Positions 1 through 10,900 are shown, numbered from the stretch's first letter. The stretch is 43,427 nucleotides of DNA from Bacteroidota bacterium (GCA_013286305.1 JABDFW010000017.1:1443-44869), one strand, 5' to 3'. Notes: a model not told the origin generated them from the sequence alone. Numbers and translations: made by a program.

Positions 1-2
1 AA

Positions 3-1274
3 GGAATAAAACCTCTAAAACCACTAATAGATGATTCATTTATAAAATATGAAGTTCAGGATGGAATTTTTAAAAGGCTGTGCAATATAGCTAAATCAAA
101 TTTTGATAACGCCAAAGATGAGAACAAAAGCAAACTCTCATTTGAAATCGCATTCGACAAATTGAATGAAGAATGGGAAGGAAACAATGAATTAAAGTTC
201 CCATTAAAGACAGAAGGATATGATTTTACTATTATCGGGTTTACATCTACTTCAATTCAGTTTAAAAAAGCAAATGGTGGCACAAGTCATACGCTAAGTA
301 TAAGCACACTCAAAGATTTGTATTATGGAAAGGAATTCAATTTTAAACAGGGTGTAGGGATATATTACCCCGCAATATTAAATAGGCTCAGGTCCTATTC
401 ACAAGTGCAATCTTCTGATGCAGTGGCTAAACCTTTTGTGATTATAATAGACGAAATAAATCGCGGAAATATTTCTCAAATATTTGGTGAATTAATAACA
501 TTAATTGAAGAAGACAAGCGTTTAGGTAGAGAGGAATCACTGGAAGTCATTTTGCCTTACAGTAAAGAAAAATTTGGAGTTCCTCCTAATCTTTTTATCA
601 TAGGTACAATGAATACTGCTGACCGCAGTGTTGAAGCTCTAGATACGGCATTAAGAAGAAGATTTAGTTTTGAGGAATTGTCGCCCAAACCTGAAATGGT
701 TTCTTCTGCGCGAAAAATATGGGAGTTATGGTGGAAATATCCTCATATAGGATGGGCGGCTGATCCTTATAAGGGTGAAGAAAAAGAATTATACGCAATG
801 TTAGGAGTAGATAAGGATTTTGATCCATCTGGAAAAATCTGGGAGGAAATGGCAACGGAGGGAAAGGATGAGAACCAAATAAGTCGTTTTGAAAAAATGG
901 ACTTTAATGGTATAAACCTTGAGCTATTGCTTAGAACCATTAACACACGTATAGAGAAATTGCTTGACAAAGACCACCAAATAGGGCACAGCTACTTTAT
1001 GACTGTTAAAAGTCTCTATGACTTAAAATCAGCTTTTCACAGTAAGATTATCCCTCTTTTACAGGAATATTTTTTTGGTGATTATGGAAAAATAGGCCTT
1101 GTATTAGGTAAAGGATTTGTGGAACAGATAGAATTAAGCACTGGAAATATTTTTGCAGATTTCGAAAATGATTCCGCGTTTGATTTGTCTGAAAAAACAG
1201 TATACAAAATAAAAGATAGTTGCAAAATGTCTGACGAAGAACTTAAATTGGCAATTAACTTACTAATAAAGTGA
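3..1274 (+). CDS. mcrB: McrB-like AAA+ GTPase subunit of a McrBC restriction system (5' end outside window)
   Basis: The reading frame is open from base 3, so the gene starts upstream of the window. McrB is the GTP-hydrolysing AAA+ motor that, with McrC, cuts DNA carrying modified cytosine. The diagnostic McrB Walker B motif DEINRGN is at 450-470, followed by GELITLIE. A sensor stretch ([12 protein letters not shown]) and an arginine-finger-type ALRRRF lie around 596-664. The Walker A loop and any N-terminal DNA-recognition domain are not in the window. About 100 residues between the aligned 'DGIFKRL' region and Walker B look like a lineage insert. The gene runs into mcrC with a 4-nt gap. It is richer in A+T than most downstream genes, which suggests acquisition by transfer. 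Family identity is firm; the recognition target cannot be read. Confidence 0.93.
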   Translation, partial: GIKPLKPLIDDSFIKYEVQDGIFKRLCNIAKSNFDNAKDENKSKLSFEIAFDKLNEEWEGNNELKFPLKTEGYDFTIIGFTSTSIQFKKANGGTSHTLSISTLKDLYYGKEFNFKQGVGIYYPAILNRLRSYSQVQSSDAVAKPFVIIIDEINRGNISQIFGELITLIEEDKRLGREESLEVILPYSKEKFGVPPNLFIIGTMNTADRSVEALDTALRRRFSFEELSPKPEMVSSARKIWELWWKYPHIGWAADPYKGEEKELYAMLGVDKDFDPSGKIWEEMATEGKDENQISRFEKMDFNGINLELLLRTINTRIEKLLDKDHQIGHSYFMTVKSLYDLKSAFHSKIIPLLQEYFFGDYGKIGLVLGKGFVEQIELSTGNIFADFENDSAFDLSEKTVYKIKDSCKMSDEELKLAINLLIK

Positions 1275-1278
1275 AAAA

Positions 1279-2547
1279 TTGAAGAATAACGAAAACCAGT
1301 TAACTGTTTTTGAACATCAAACAATCAAACTCAACCAAAAAATTGAGAATTTTATACTTGATGAAAAACGACTTAAGGCACTGCAAAGATACTATGGAGA
1401 AGTTGGCGTTCCTTATTTCTCATTAATACACAATGGAGTGCGTTTTAATGAATATGTAGGTGTTTTGCAAATTGGAAATATTACTATTGAAGTATTGCCA
1501 AAAGCTGATAATGCATTCACGGGAACTAATGAAAAGAAAAAATGGCGTGACGTTCTAATAGATATGCTTTTAGCTGTCGGAGCATTTGACATACAAGCTC
1601 CAAGCAGCAGTGCGTTAAAATTGAAACCAAATACGATTCTTGACCTTTATTTTGAGCTTTTTGTTAAAGAAGTTGAATATTTGTTACATAGCGGTTTAGT
1701 AAAAAAGTATCATAAACATGAAGGGAATACAACAGCTTTAAAAGGTAGTCTTCAATTTGGCAAACATATACAACAAAATCTTACACATCAAGAGAGGTTT
1801 TATGTTCGCAGCACTATATATGATGCAGAGCACACAATGCATCGCATACTTTATAAGACCATTTGCCTATTAAAAAAAATCAATACTATCCCATCTATTC
1901 TTAGTAATATCGGCTGTTTATTACTCAATTTCCCGGAGATGCCAAATATCAAAGTCTCTGAAATTACTTTTAACAAATTAGTTTATAACAGAAAAACACA
2001 ATGTTATAAAAAAGCCATTAATATTGCGAAGTTACTCCTGCTTAAATATCACCCCGATGTAAGAGCGGGTAACGATACTGTACTTGCTTTGATGTTTGAC
2101 ATGAATAAACTTTGGGAGCAATTTGTATATGTAAGCTTGCGTAAGCATACATCAAATAACACGACTATATCTGCACAATGCTATAAATATTTTTGGAAAC
2201 CCGAAGATGGTAACAGATCAAAAATAATACCTGACATTGTAATTAATAAAAATATGAATACATGTGTGGTATTAGATACCAAATGGAAAAATTTAAATGG
2301 CTGCAACCCGTCGCCAGATGATTTAAGGCAGATGTATGTCTATCATCAATATTATCAGGCAAAAAGAGTTGCATTGGTTTATCCAGGGCAGAAGTTAATA
2401 AAATCAAAGGGTAACTATTTGCATCATATAACAAGCAAAGAAGAAGAAGAAAAAGAATGTAGCGTAGTTTGTCTACCGATAGTGTCCCAAATAAAATTAT
2501 GGCAAAAAAAAATTTACACAGATTTACAACCTTTGATTGATTTATAG
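1279..2547 (+). CDS. mcrC: McrC-like nuclease subunit of the McrBC restriction system
   Basis: McrC is the endonuclease partner that binds McrB rings and cuts DNA after GTP-driven translocation. The C-terminal half carries a PD-(D/E)xK-type core: Pro318-Asp319 (IIPDIVI), then Asp333-x-Lys335 (VVLDTKWK). Just after it comes DLRQMYVYHQYY, typical of McrC. At 422 residues it is somewhat longer than E. coli McrC (about 350). The start is TTG at 1279, four bases after the mcrB stop; an in-frame stop at 1267 excludes anything further upstream and the next ATG codon is far inside, so TTG is preferred and translational coupling is likely. A+T-rich like mcrB. Together they form a defence unit; no methyltransferase is visible, as expected for a modification-dependent system. 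Confidence 0.9.
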   Translation: MKNNENQLTVFEHQTIKLNQKIENFILDEKRLKALQRYYGEVGVPYFSLIHNGVRFNEYVGVLQIGNITIEVLPKADNAFTGTNEKKKWRDVLIDMLLAVGAFDIQAPSSSALKLKPNTILDLYFELFVKEVEYLLHSGLVKKYHKHEGNTTALKGSLQFGKHIQQNLTHQERFYVRSTIYDAEHTMHRILYKTICLLKKINTIPSILSNIGCLLLNFPEMPNIKVSEITFNKLVYNRKTQCYKKAINIAKLLLLKYHPDVRAGNDTVLALMFDMNKLWEQFVYVSLRKHTSNNTTISAQCYKYFWKPEDGNRSKIIPDIVINKNMNTCVVLDTKWKNLNGCNPSPDDLRQMYVYHQYYQAKRVALVYPGQKLIKSKGNYLHHITSKEEEEKECSVVCLPIVSQIKLWQKKIYTDLQPLIDL

Positions 2548-2681
2548 GGATTGTTTAAAACTTAGTCTCCATCGCCAAAATTAGCTTAGCTATAATCAAA
2601 TTATGAAGTAGACGTAAATGTAAGCATAGCGCGCCTTATGAACTTGAAAAACATATAAGAATCTTCGCCACATAAAAACCA

Positions 2682-2715
2682 AAACGGGTTTAAACCATAA
2701 GGCCTAAACCCGTTT
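2682..2715 (-). terminator. Hairpin between mcrC and the DUF3108 gene, probable terminator of the latter
   Basis: A perfect 11-bp inverted repeat (AAACGGGTTTA at 2682-2692, TAAACCCGTTT at 2705-2715) with a 12-nt loop lies between two convergent genes. On the minus strand it is followed by a T-rich run (TTTTGGTTTTT), so it fits an intrinsic terminator for the minus-strand gene. On the plus strand the T-run is poor, but it may also slow mcrC read-through. Confidence 0.7.
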
Positions 2716-2749
2716 ATTGATCACATATTCTGTCACACAATCCTTCGCC

Positions 2750-3526
2750 TCAATCCTTCACTACAACACTCTCCATCGGATATTTAAGATTTTGAACATC
2801 TTTCAGGTCAATTTTAATAGTACCTACCGAAATAGGGCTTTGCACCCTCACGGGTATATGGTTTGAATCATCTGTAACCCAAAGGGTCATTTTATCATCG
2901 TCCTTAAACACCGTGCCTTTTATAAGCAATGGGCTTAATTTGATGGCATTGTATTTACCATACCGGGTTTTTACCGTTTCCTTCCCTAAATATTTAATAT
3001 ACAGGTCATACACTTTATTGTCAAGGAACATGCTGAACTCAATTTTATCACCTGGCTTATGCGCGTTATAATCAATATTGCGGGCGTAATAAATAGCATT
3101 GATAAGATCCTGCACCTTAGCCGGAACCTTATATACACCATCCGGGGTTATGGCGGTATTGGTTTGCTGGTTAAATGATACCTCTTCATACTTCTTGTAC
3201 CCCCCTTCATTAATATTCCTGATAAACTTTACAGACTGCAGGTCGCCGGTATTAAAATAGCTTTCATACCTGTCCCTCACTTTAAATATCCAGTCATATT
3301 TTGAGTTTGTAGAGCCTTCGCCCACCACATGGTAAACGTTATTATTGTTGTATTGCTCAAGGGATGTTGTAAATGTTGCCGTTCCCGCGTTTATATATAT
3401 GCCAATAACATTATAAAAAACGGTATAAGTTATTTTTTCACCATGCTTAAAAGCGGCTTCCTGGGCCGCAGAGGGCATATATTGCAGAATAATTAAAAGG
3501 GCTGTTATTATAGTAAATTTTTTCAT
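2750..3526 (-). CDS. DUF3108-family exported protein
   Basis: A secreted protein of about 258 residues from the preferred start at 3526 (MKKFTIITALL), which gives a clean signal peptide ending near PSAAQ. An upstream start at 3547 would add seven polar residues before it. The mature part begins with FKHGEKITYTVFYN, followed by a G-T-A-T-F strand pattern, and it has the 'KPGDKIEFSMFLDNKVYDLYI' region typical of DUF3108, a beta-rich family in Bacteroidota and Proteobacteria predicted to be periplasmic or outer-membrane associated. Its function is not established. It is a single gene, divergent from the M13 peptidase gene, and ends at the hairpin at 2682-2715. Confidence 0.8.
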   Translation of the reverse strand: MKKFTIITALLIILQYMPSAAQEAAFKHGEKITYTVFYNVIGIYINAGTATFTTSLEQYNNNNVYHVVGEGSTNSKYDWIFKVRDRYESYFNTGDLQSVKFIRNINEGGYKKYEEVSFNQQTNTAITPDGVYKVPAKVQDLINAIYYARNIDYNAHKPGDKIEFSMFLDNKVYDLYIKYLGKETVKTRYGKYNAIKLSPLLIKGTVFKDDDKMTLWVTDDSNHIPVRVQSPISVGTIKIDLKDVQNLKYPMESVVVKD

Positions 3527-3781
3527 ATTATTTGTATTCGTCCACATAGAGTATGACGAATGGGGTATGTATTTATTTTAATTGCCTGAATTTTTCTTTT
3601 CTTGCGCTATCCACATTTATAAAGACCCAAAAAGCAGCAATTTCGTTGCTTCTCTTCGCTCTTATGTTATTATATACGCAAAATTTGGGTTTACGTTGTT
3701 CCCAAATGGAAGCAGTTTTGTTAAAACCAATGCTATGCGCCTTTAAAAGCCCCTTCATACTACATAAATTTTACCGAAAAA

Positions 3782-3814
3782 TTTGTCCAAACAACCGTTA
3801 GCATTATACATTTG
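3782..3814 (+). promoter_or_regulatory. Bacteroidota-type promoter of the M13 peptidase gene
   Basis: TTTG at 3782-3785, 21 nt, then TACATTTG at 3807-3814, an exact match to the Bacteroidota -7 consensus TAnnTTTG. The expected start of transcription near 3820 leaves a leader of about 11 nt before the ATG at 3831. The rest of the 304-bp divergent region (3527-3830) shows no other clear feature. Confidence 0.6.
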
Positions 3815-3830
3815 AAAAAATTACCTGAGA

Positions 3831-5858
3831 ATGAGAAAAATAGTTGCTTTCGGCTGCTGCCTGTTTCTTTTATCAATCCTGCACGCCCAAAAGGACAAAA
3901 AAGCCGTAATAAAATATCTTGATCCGGCAAATATGGATGTAACCGTAAAACCGGGCGACAATTTTTATTTATATGCAAATGGTAATTATTTAAAGAATAA
4001 TCCCGTTCCCCCATCCAAAACCCGGTGGGGTACTTTTGACGCCTTGCACGACAAGAGCCTTGAACAAATACGCATAATTTGCGAAAACGCTGCTGTCAAC
4101 ACTACTAAAAACTCCACCTACCAGCGGGTGGGAGACCTTTATGCCAGCGCGATGGACAGCGCCGCCATTGAAAAAATGGGTTACTCCCCTATTAAACCTG
4201 AGTTAGACAGGCTGGCTGCCATAACCAACAAAGACCAGGTGATCGCAGAATTTACCACCCTGCGCACAAAAGGTATTGGAGGCACCCTTTTTGGTTTTAG
4301 AGTTGGCCAGGACGATAAAAATGTAAACCAGTATATACCCACTTTATCGCAAGGCGGTACCTCGCTACCGGACCGCGATTACTATTTGAAAAATGACACC
4401 AGAAGTAAAGCCATACGCGCCGCTTTTGTAAGCTATATAACAGACCTTTTTGTAATGACCGGTGACGATTCGATGATGGCAAGGCATAAAGCTACCGCCA
4501 TCCTTAATATTGAAACAGGGTTGGCTAAAGCACAGATGAGCCGTGTGGAAATGAGAGACCCCAAGAAAACGTATAATAAATTTTCTGTAGCAGATTTCAG
4601 CAAAACCACACCCGGCTTTGACTGGAAAATGATGTTTGCAGGCATGAACGTAACAAATGCAGACAGCCTGGTTGTAAATAACCCTGCCTTCTTTAAAACT
4701 GCAGATGCTATTTTCAGCGCAGTGCCGCTGGAAGCATGGAAGGCATACCTGGAATGGGCTGTAATAAGATCTGCCGTCCCATATTTAAGCAGCGCGTTCG
4801 TGAACAGGCAGTTCGAGTACGCCAAAGTGCTAAGCGGCCAAAAAGTAATAACGCCGCGCTGGCAGCGTATGACTGCCCTTGTAGATGGCTCTATTGGCGA
4901 ACTGCTTGGCCAGTTGTATGTAGAAAAATATTTTAATGATGCAGCGAAACAGCGCATGCTTACGCTGGTAAATAATATTCAGCAGACTTTTGGCGAGCGC
5001 ATTAGCCGCCTCGACTGGATGAGCGATGCCACCAAACAAAAAGCGCTGGAAAAACTACACGCCATTGTAAATAAAATAGGGTTTCCTGATAAATGGGAAA
5101 CATACGATGGGGTTGTAATTAAACGCGACTCGCTGTTGGCGGATATCAGGAGCATTAATATTTGGGCATACAATGATATGGTTGGCCGCATGGGCAAACC
5201 CGTTGATAAAACCAAGTGGGGGATGACGCCGCCAACCATCAATGCTTATTATAACCCTGTTAATAACGAGATAGCTTTTCCTGCAGGCATTTTGCAATTT
5301 CCTTTCTTTGATTTTGGGGCTGATGATGCGGTAAACTACGGCGCTATTGCCGGTGCCATTGGGCATGAGCTTACACATGGTTTTGATGATGAAGGAAGGC
5401 AATACGGGGCTGATGGCAATCTTAAGGAATGGTGGACGGATGAAGATTCAAAAAAGTTTAATGACCGTGCCCAAAAAGTGGTGGAACAATACAATGCTTT
5501 TACTGTTAACGACACCCTGCATGTAAACGGGCAACTTACCCTTGGGGAAAATCTTGCAGACCTTGGCGGTTTGAATATTGCTTACGAGGCATTTAAAAAA
5601 ACCGATGAAGGGAAGAGTGATAAAAAGATTGACGGGTTTACGCCGGACCAGCGGTTCTTTTTAAGCTGGGCCCAGGTGTGGAGAGAAAACACCTTGCCTG
5701 AATCTGCGGCACAACTTGTACTAACAAATCCACACTCGCCGGGTATGTACAGGTGCAACGGGCCTGTTTCAAATATTGATGCATGGTACACTGCGTTTAA
5801 TATACAGCCGGGCGATAAAATGTACAAGCCTGCAGGCGAACGCATAAAAATCTGGTAG
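3831..5858 (+). CDS. pepO: M13 family zinc metallopeptidase (neprilysin/PepO type), exported
   Basis: A 675-residue endopeptidase of the neprilysin (M13) family, acting on oligopeptides outside the cytoplasm. A signal peptide (MRKIVAFGCCLFLLSILHAQ) precedes the M13 N-terminal domain, starting at 'MDVTVKPGDNFYLYANG'. The catalytic half has the zinc motif His512-Glu513-x-x-His516 (GHELTHGFDDEG) and the third-ligand motif GENLAD, with Glu573 as zinc ligand and Asp577. Substrate-binding NAYYNP lies upstream of the zinc motif. It ends with an aromatic 'RIKIW', comparable to the conserved C-terminal Trp of the family. The length is normal and all key residues are present. The start is fixed by the signal peptide and the promoter at 3782-3814. 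Confidence 0.95.
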   Translation: MRKIVAFGCCLFLLSILHAQKDKKAVIKYLDPANMDVTVKPGDNFYLYANGNYLKNNPVPPSKTRWGTFDALHDKSLEQIRIICENAAVNTTKNSTYQRVGDLYASAMDSAAIEKMGYSPIKPELDRLAAITNKDQVIAEFTTLRTKGIGGTLFGFRVGQDDKNVNQYIPTLSQGGTSLPDRDYYLKNDTRSKAIRAAFVSYITDLFVMTGDDSMMARHKATAILNIETGLAKAQMSRVEMRDPKKTYNKFSVADFSKTTPGFDWKMMFAGMNVTNADSLVVNNPAFFKTADAIFSAVPLEAWKAYLEWAVIRSAVPYLSSAFVNRQFEYAKVLSGQKVITPRWQRMTALVDGSIGELLGQLYVEKYFNDAAKQRMLTLVNNIQQTFGERISRLDWMSDATKQKALEKLHAIVNKIGFPDKWETYDGVVIKRDSLLADIRSINIWAYNDMVGRMGKPVDKTKWGMTPPTINAYYNPVNNEIAFPAGILQFPFFDFGADDAVNYGAIAGAIGHELTHGFDDEGRQYGADGNLKEWWTDEDSKKFNDRAQKVVEQYNAFTVNDTLHVNGQLTLGENLADLGGLNIAYEAFKKTDEGKSDKKIDGFTPDQRFFLSWAQVWRENTLPESAAQLVLTNPHSPGMYRCNGPVSNIDAWYTAFNIQPGDKMYKPAGERIKIW

Positions 5859-6017
5859 CTTTTTTGATATGTGGAAATTAAAGCCCCAAATGCTTTTGCA
5901 GTTTTTGAGGCTCTATTTTATTTAAAAAAATTGAGAACTTCCTTTGTGTTGTGCAATAATTTTTTGCACTAATATGTTAAGGTTGTTAACAGCAAAATAA
6001 AGTAGTTGTATTTCTCT

Positions 6018-6034
6018 TATTTTTGTTTGAAATG
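6018..6034 (+). promoter_or_regulatory. -7 box immediately upstream of a start codon (possible leaderless mRNA)
   Basis: TATTTTTG (6018-6025) matches the Bacteroidota -7 consensus exactly and lies 6 nt before the ATG at 6032. Transcription would begin at or next to the start codon. No good -33 TTTG is seen at the usual spacing, so this is tentative. Confidence 0.4.
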
Positions 6035-7219
6035 AAGAAAAAACGATTTTTAATAGTGCAGAATTTATTATTTGTTTTTATCATAGTATTTGTATCCACC
6101 GGTTGCGGGCAGGGGCCTGCAAAACCTGCTGCAATTTTAAGTAATAAGGATTCAGCGCAGGTATTAAATGAACCCGACTTCACTTTTTCTCCTTTGCCGC
6201 CTGCCCTCTCAGATGCCTACAGGCTTGCGGTACAGGATTATTACGACAAACATCTTGCACACAGCGGCTTTAACGGCGCTATTTTAGTAGCCAAGAACGG
6301 CGAGATTGTTTTTGAAGATTACAGGGGTTATATCAATTTTAAAACAAAAGAACCCATAACACCAAATACGCCGTTTCACCTTGCGTCAATTTCCAAAACA
6401 TTTACGGGCATGACCATTCTAAAACTTTGGGAAGAAGGCCGCCTGTCGTTGGATGATGACCTGTTAAAATATTTTCCGCAATTACCATATCATGGCATTA
6501 CTATAAAAATGCTGTTGAGCCACCGCAGTGGTTTGCCAAATTACCTGAATTTTATGGATAGCTTTTGGAATAAAAAGCAAAAGGCCACCAACCAGGATGT
6601 TGTTAATTATATGGCCTTTCATAAGCCTAAGATGGAATACTTGCCGGGCAAGGCGTATCACTACAACAACACCAATTTTATGCTTCTTGCGCTGGTTATA
6701 GAGCAAATAACCCACCAGGCTTATCCCCAATACATGAAAGACAGTGTGTTTACACCGTTGGGGCTTAAGGACACCTACGTTTTTTCGTGTAAAGACACTT
6801 CGCACTATACCCCAACATACGTGGGCAATTGGCCCTACCCCATGGATCATCTTGATTGCACCTATGGCGATAAAAATGTGTATAGTACCGTACGCGACCT
6901 TTTTGCTTGGGATAAATCTTTATACCAGCATACATTTCTTAAGGCGTCAACGCTTGAAATGGCTTATTTGCCCGAAAGCAATGAAGGCAGGAGCATGCAT
7001 AATTATGGCCTCGGCTGGCATTTGTATTTTAATAACGGCGATACTATTGTTTATCATAATGGCAAGTGGCATGGAGAGAACAATAATTTTACCCGCCTTA
7101 TTGATCATACCGCTACCATTATTATCCTCGGTAATAAACAAAACGGCAATATTTTTTCAGCCAAGAATATGGGCTCTATTTTTAGCGGGAAGGTTGATGA
7201 AACCAAGTTTGAAGAATAG
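6032..7219 (+). CDS. Serine hydrolase of the beta-lactamase / class C PBP fold, lipoprotein
   Basis: A penicillin-binding-like serine hydrolase, probably a D-aminopeptidase, esterase or carboxypeptidase relative rather than a proven beta-lactamase. The ATG at 6032 (MKKKRFLIVQ) gives a lipoprotein signal peptide with lipobox VSTGC, so the protein should be lipid-anchored. The nucleophile motif is Ser-x-x-Lys in 'ASISKTFTGM'. The second motif is Tyr-x-Asn in 'YHYNNTNFM', and a His-containing motif 'YHNGKWHG' sits where the third (KTG/HxG) motif belongs. The C-terminus is short and has no extra membrane segments. A TTG nine bases upstream is possible but less likely. Convergent with the GNAT gene downstream. 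Confidence 0.88.
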   Translation: MKKKRFLIVQNLLFVFIIVFVSTGCGQGPAKPAAILSNKDSAQVLNEPDFTFSPLPPALSDAYRLAVQDYYDKHLAHSGFNGAILVAKNGEIVFEDYRGYINFKTKEPITPNTPFHLASISKTFTGMTILKLWEEGRLSLDDDLLKYFPQLPYHGITIKMLLSHRSGLPNYLNFMDSFWNKKQKATNQDVVNYMAFHKPKMEYLPGKAYHYNNTNFMLLALVIEQITHQAYPQYMKDSVFTPLGLKDTYVFSCKDTSHYTPTYVGNWPYPMDHLDCTYGDKNVYSTVRDLFAWDKSLYQHTFLKASTLEMAYLPESNEGRSMHNYGLGWHLYFNNGDTIVYHNGKWHGENNNFTRLIDHTATIIILGNKQNGNIFSAKNMGSIFSGKVDETKFEE

Positions 7220-7289
7220 TTTTTTTGGCGTGCGCTCGTACCTGCCTGGTAAATCTACGAATTACGAATCATTACTAATATACGAATTG

Positions 7290-7326
7290 AAAACCTTGAA
7301 AGCCGCTCTTATTAAAGGTTTTTTGT
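7290..7326 (+). terminator. Probable terminator after the serine hydrolase gene
   Basis: AAAACCTT (7290-7297) and AAGGTTTT (7315-7322) form an 8-bp stem followed on the plus strand by more T residues. The hairpin overlaps the last codons of the convergent GNAT gene, whose stop is at 7312-7314. Confidence 0.5.
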
Positions 7327-7839
7327 TTCTTCCCGGTAAAGTATCATAAAGCGCTGGCTGAAATACCTGCCATGCTCTTTAAAGTAATTTTTGTGCAACC
7401 CAAATTCCTTAAAGCCTGCCTTTTCATAAATTTTATTCGCGCTGTCATTACTTGTAATAACGCCCAGCACCAACTGCTCAATACCCGGTATTTTAAAAGC
7501 TTCGTCAATGGTGGTTTGCAGCAGCTGCAACCCAATTCCCTTGCAGCTGTAAGCAGGTTTAACATACATTTGAATAATAGTGCCCCTGTGCCTGCTTTTT
7601 TTATTATTGTCGCCGGCAAAACCACAAATCCCAATTAATGCTTCTCCGTCAAAAGCCCCAACAATAAATTTATCTTTTGTTTGTTGTTCTATATATGTTT
7701 CAAACGCAAGTTTATCACGCATACTCTCTTCTTCATAGCTTGAGCCAAAATTATCCGGGAAATTTTTCAGGCTTTCCAGCCTTATTTGCCGGTACTGTTT
7801 TGCATGCGATGGCTTTAATGTTTGATAAGTAATATTCAT
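7312..7839 (-). CDS. GNAT family N-acetyltransferase
   Basis: A 175-residue acetyl-CoA-dependent acetyltransferase of the GNAT fold. It opens with 'ITYQTLKPSHAKQYRQIRLESL', a usual GNAT strand and helix. Motif A, the acetyl-CoA pyrophosphate loop, is in 'QMYVKPAYSCKGIGLQLL', fitting the Q/R-x-x-G-x-G/A pattern, and motif B is in 'NKIYEKAGFKEFGL'. The layout resembles the amino-acid/small-molecule N-acetyltransferases (RimJ/YhhY-like), but the substrate cannot be read. Single gene, cytoplasmic, convergent with the serine hydrolase gene. Confidence 0.85.
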   Translation of the reverse strand: MNITYQTLKPSHAKQYRQIRLESLKNFPDNFGSSYEEESMRDKLAFETYIEQQTKDKFIVGAFDGEALIGICGFAGDNNKKSRHRGTIIQMYVKPAYSCKGIGLQLLQTTIDEAFKIPGIEQLVLGVITSNDSANKIYEKAGFKEFGLHKNYFKEHGRYFSQRFMILYREETKNL

Positions 7840-7955
7840 TGTATATACCTCTGTTGCAAAATAAGATAAAATAATATCTGCAAATACAAGCTAAAAAGGT
7901 TTGTTTGCCTGCATAAATTCTATTCATTTGCATAAGTATAAAAATAATACGTGAG

Positions 7956-10900
7956 ATGTTGAAGAAAATAATTTGTTATACAGCTTTAAGCATTTTTACA
8001 GTTACACTGGTGCATGCACAAGACCCGCGATACGATAAAGATGGGAAACGGGTGGGTGTAGAGTATCTACAGGAAAAATATACGAATGCCAATAATGATT
8101 GGAATGCAGACAGCCTGGGTAATTACAGGGCGGTATTAAAAGTAACTGATAAAGGCAATATAGCGATTGCACATATTTATTGGAGAAGAAGAGATAGCGA
8201 TCCGGATAAAAAAAGGATAATTATAGAAGATGGCCGTACACATAAAAGAATTACAAATGTTGAGATATTTGAGAATACGAGGTTTAATGCTGACTTTCTT
8301 TTTGAGCCAATATCCGGCCCCGGCATTTATTACGCTTATTATATGCCTTATAAAAACGAAGGCCGCAGCAACTACCCAAAAGGCGTTTACCTAAAGCACG
8401 ATACAACAGCATCCGAAACGTGGTTGCAACCAATAAAAAATTCCAAGGGAATTGCCCACGCAAGCTGCCTGGAAATACAGGCTATTAACGCTTCTAACAG
8501 CCCGTACCCCATGGAGGTGATTGCCACGCAAGATGAAACAGTTGATCTTGTTAACAAGTATTCAAAGGAGTCATTTTTGGTCTTCCCCGAGGATAGAATA
8601 TATTCCGTTAGGATGAAAGATGATCTTCCTTTAAAGTGGATTGAAAAAGGCCCTTTCGCACCATTTGCAGGTACTGCAGATAAAGGTGAAGATTATACTT
8701 TTCAAGTAGGCATATATGCCCTGCAAAACATACAGGATGTACAGGTTGGCTTTAGCGATCTTGTTAACGCATCAGGCAATAAGATACTGGCTAAAAATAT
8801 TTCCTGCATTAATACGGATGGCGTAACATACGACGCGAAACCCTTTAATAATAAAATAGATGTAGCCGCAGGCAAAGTGCAAGCGTTATGGTGTGCTTTG
8901 AAAATCCCTTCCAGTATCCCGGCAGGTGTTTACAAAGGCAAAGCGAAAGTTAGTGCTAATGGTGTTGCAGGTAAAGAGATAAGCATTTCCATTACGGTAA
9001 GCAACCACCAGGCAATAAACGGTAATATCGGCGAGCCCGAAAAAATGACCAGGCTGCATTGGCTAAACTCAACAATGGCTCAGGAAAATACTGTGATTGC
9101 GCCATACACGCCTTTACAGGTAACAGGCAATACGATCAGCTTGTTGGGGAGAAAAGTGGAGCTAAACAATGACGGCTTTCCCAAACAAATACAAACTTAT
9201 TTTACGGAAGAAATGACAGGCTACACTACCCAGCCCAACAATGAATTAACAGAGCCTATTCACTTTCATTTTACAAAAACCGACGGTAAAAATTTGCAGT
9301 GGCAGCATTCCGGCGTACAATTCACTAAACAGGAACAAGGCACGGTTACGTGGAAGGCAGTGAACACTAACGATACATTACAAATGGAAGTGTCCGCCTC
9401 GATGGAATTTGACGGTTTTATTTCCTACACCGTTAAAGTAACCGCTTTGCAGGATGTTGACATGAAGGATATTGCCATGCACATTCCATTCAGAAAAGAA
9501 GCATCAGCATATATGATGGGGCTTGGGCAAAAAGGTGGTTTGCGCCCCGATTCGATAGCATGGAAATGGGATGTAGCACACAAAAACCAGGATGGTGCGT
9601 GGATAGGCGCTGTAAATGCGGGCCTGCAATATTCACTACGTGATGAAAATTATGTTCGCCCGCTGAACACCAATTTTTACCTGCAAAAACCTTTATTACT
9701 GCCATCTTCATGGGGCAACGATAATAAAGGGGGTATTACCATCGCACAACGGCCGGATTTTGTGCTTGCCAACAATTACAGCGGCCCGCGTTCGCTTAAG
9801 AAGGGAGATGTGTTGTACTATAATTTTAATTTGCTTATCACACCTTTTCATCCCATCAATACAGACTTCCAATGGGATACGCGCTTTTATCACAAGTACA
9901 ACAACCTTGATTCCATAAAGGCAACCGGCGCAACAGTTGTGAATATACATCACGCAACACCCATCAACCCGTGGATCAATTACCCGTTTATTGAATGGAG
10001 AAAAATGAAAGGCTATATAGATACCGCACACAGCCTGGGATTAAAAGTAAAAATTTACAATACCATCCGTGAATTGTCCGATCACGCTTACGAAACATTT
10101 GCATTAAGAAGCCTTGGCCACGAGGTATATTCGCCGGGCAAAGGCGGTGGTTTTAGCTGGCTGCAGGAGCATATTGGCGATGATTATATTGCCGCATGGT
10201 TTGTGCCTGAGTTAAAAGATGCCGCTATTGTTAACAGCGGTATGAACCGCTGGCACAATTATTATGTGGAGGGTATGAACTGGCTGGTAAATAATGTGGG
10301 CATTGACGGCATTTACCTTGATGACGTAGCCTTTGACCGTGTTACCATGAAACGAATTAAACGCGTACTTACACAAAACGGCCACCCGGGCATTATAGAT
10401 CTTCACTCGGCAAATCAATACAACAAAAGCGATGGTTTTAATAACAGCGCCATGCTATATATGGAGCATTTTCCGTACCTGAACCGCTTATGGTTTGGTG
10501 AGTATTTTGACTACGAAAACAATGACCCCGGCTTTTTCTTAACCGAGGTAAGCGGTATTCCTTTTGGCCTGATGGGTGAAATGCTGCAGGGTGATGGCAA
10601 CCAGTGGCGGGGCATGGTTTATGGCATGACAAACCGCCTGGGATGGTCTGACAAAAGCGACCCCACCCCCGTCTGGAAACTATGGAATGATATAGGCATG
10701 CATGGCATGAATATGATAGGGTACTGGAGCAGCCACTGCCCTGTAAAGACCGATAATGACAAGGTACTTGCAACAGTTTATAAAAAACCAGGCGTCGCAC
10801 TTATCTCCATTGCAAGCTGGGCTGATGCAGATGTAAATATTCAATTAACTATTGATTGGGAAGCGTTAGGCATAGATCCGGCTAAGGCAACCATCATAGC

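Noticed and set aside
3553..3801. Small protein gene in the divergent gap
   Set aside because: An 82-residue frame with no family resemblance and no proper start context; it overlaps the promoter region of the peptidase gene.
4433..4957. 174-residue minus-strand ORF inside the M13 peptidase gene
   Set aside because: It is a shadow frame of a well-supported gene; its protein has no recognisable pattern.
6744..7349. 201-residue plus-strand ORF overlapping the serine hydrolase gene
   Set aside because: It is an alternative frame of the serine hydrolase gene and runs past its stop into the GNAT 3' end.
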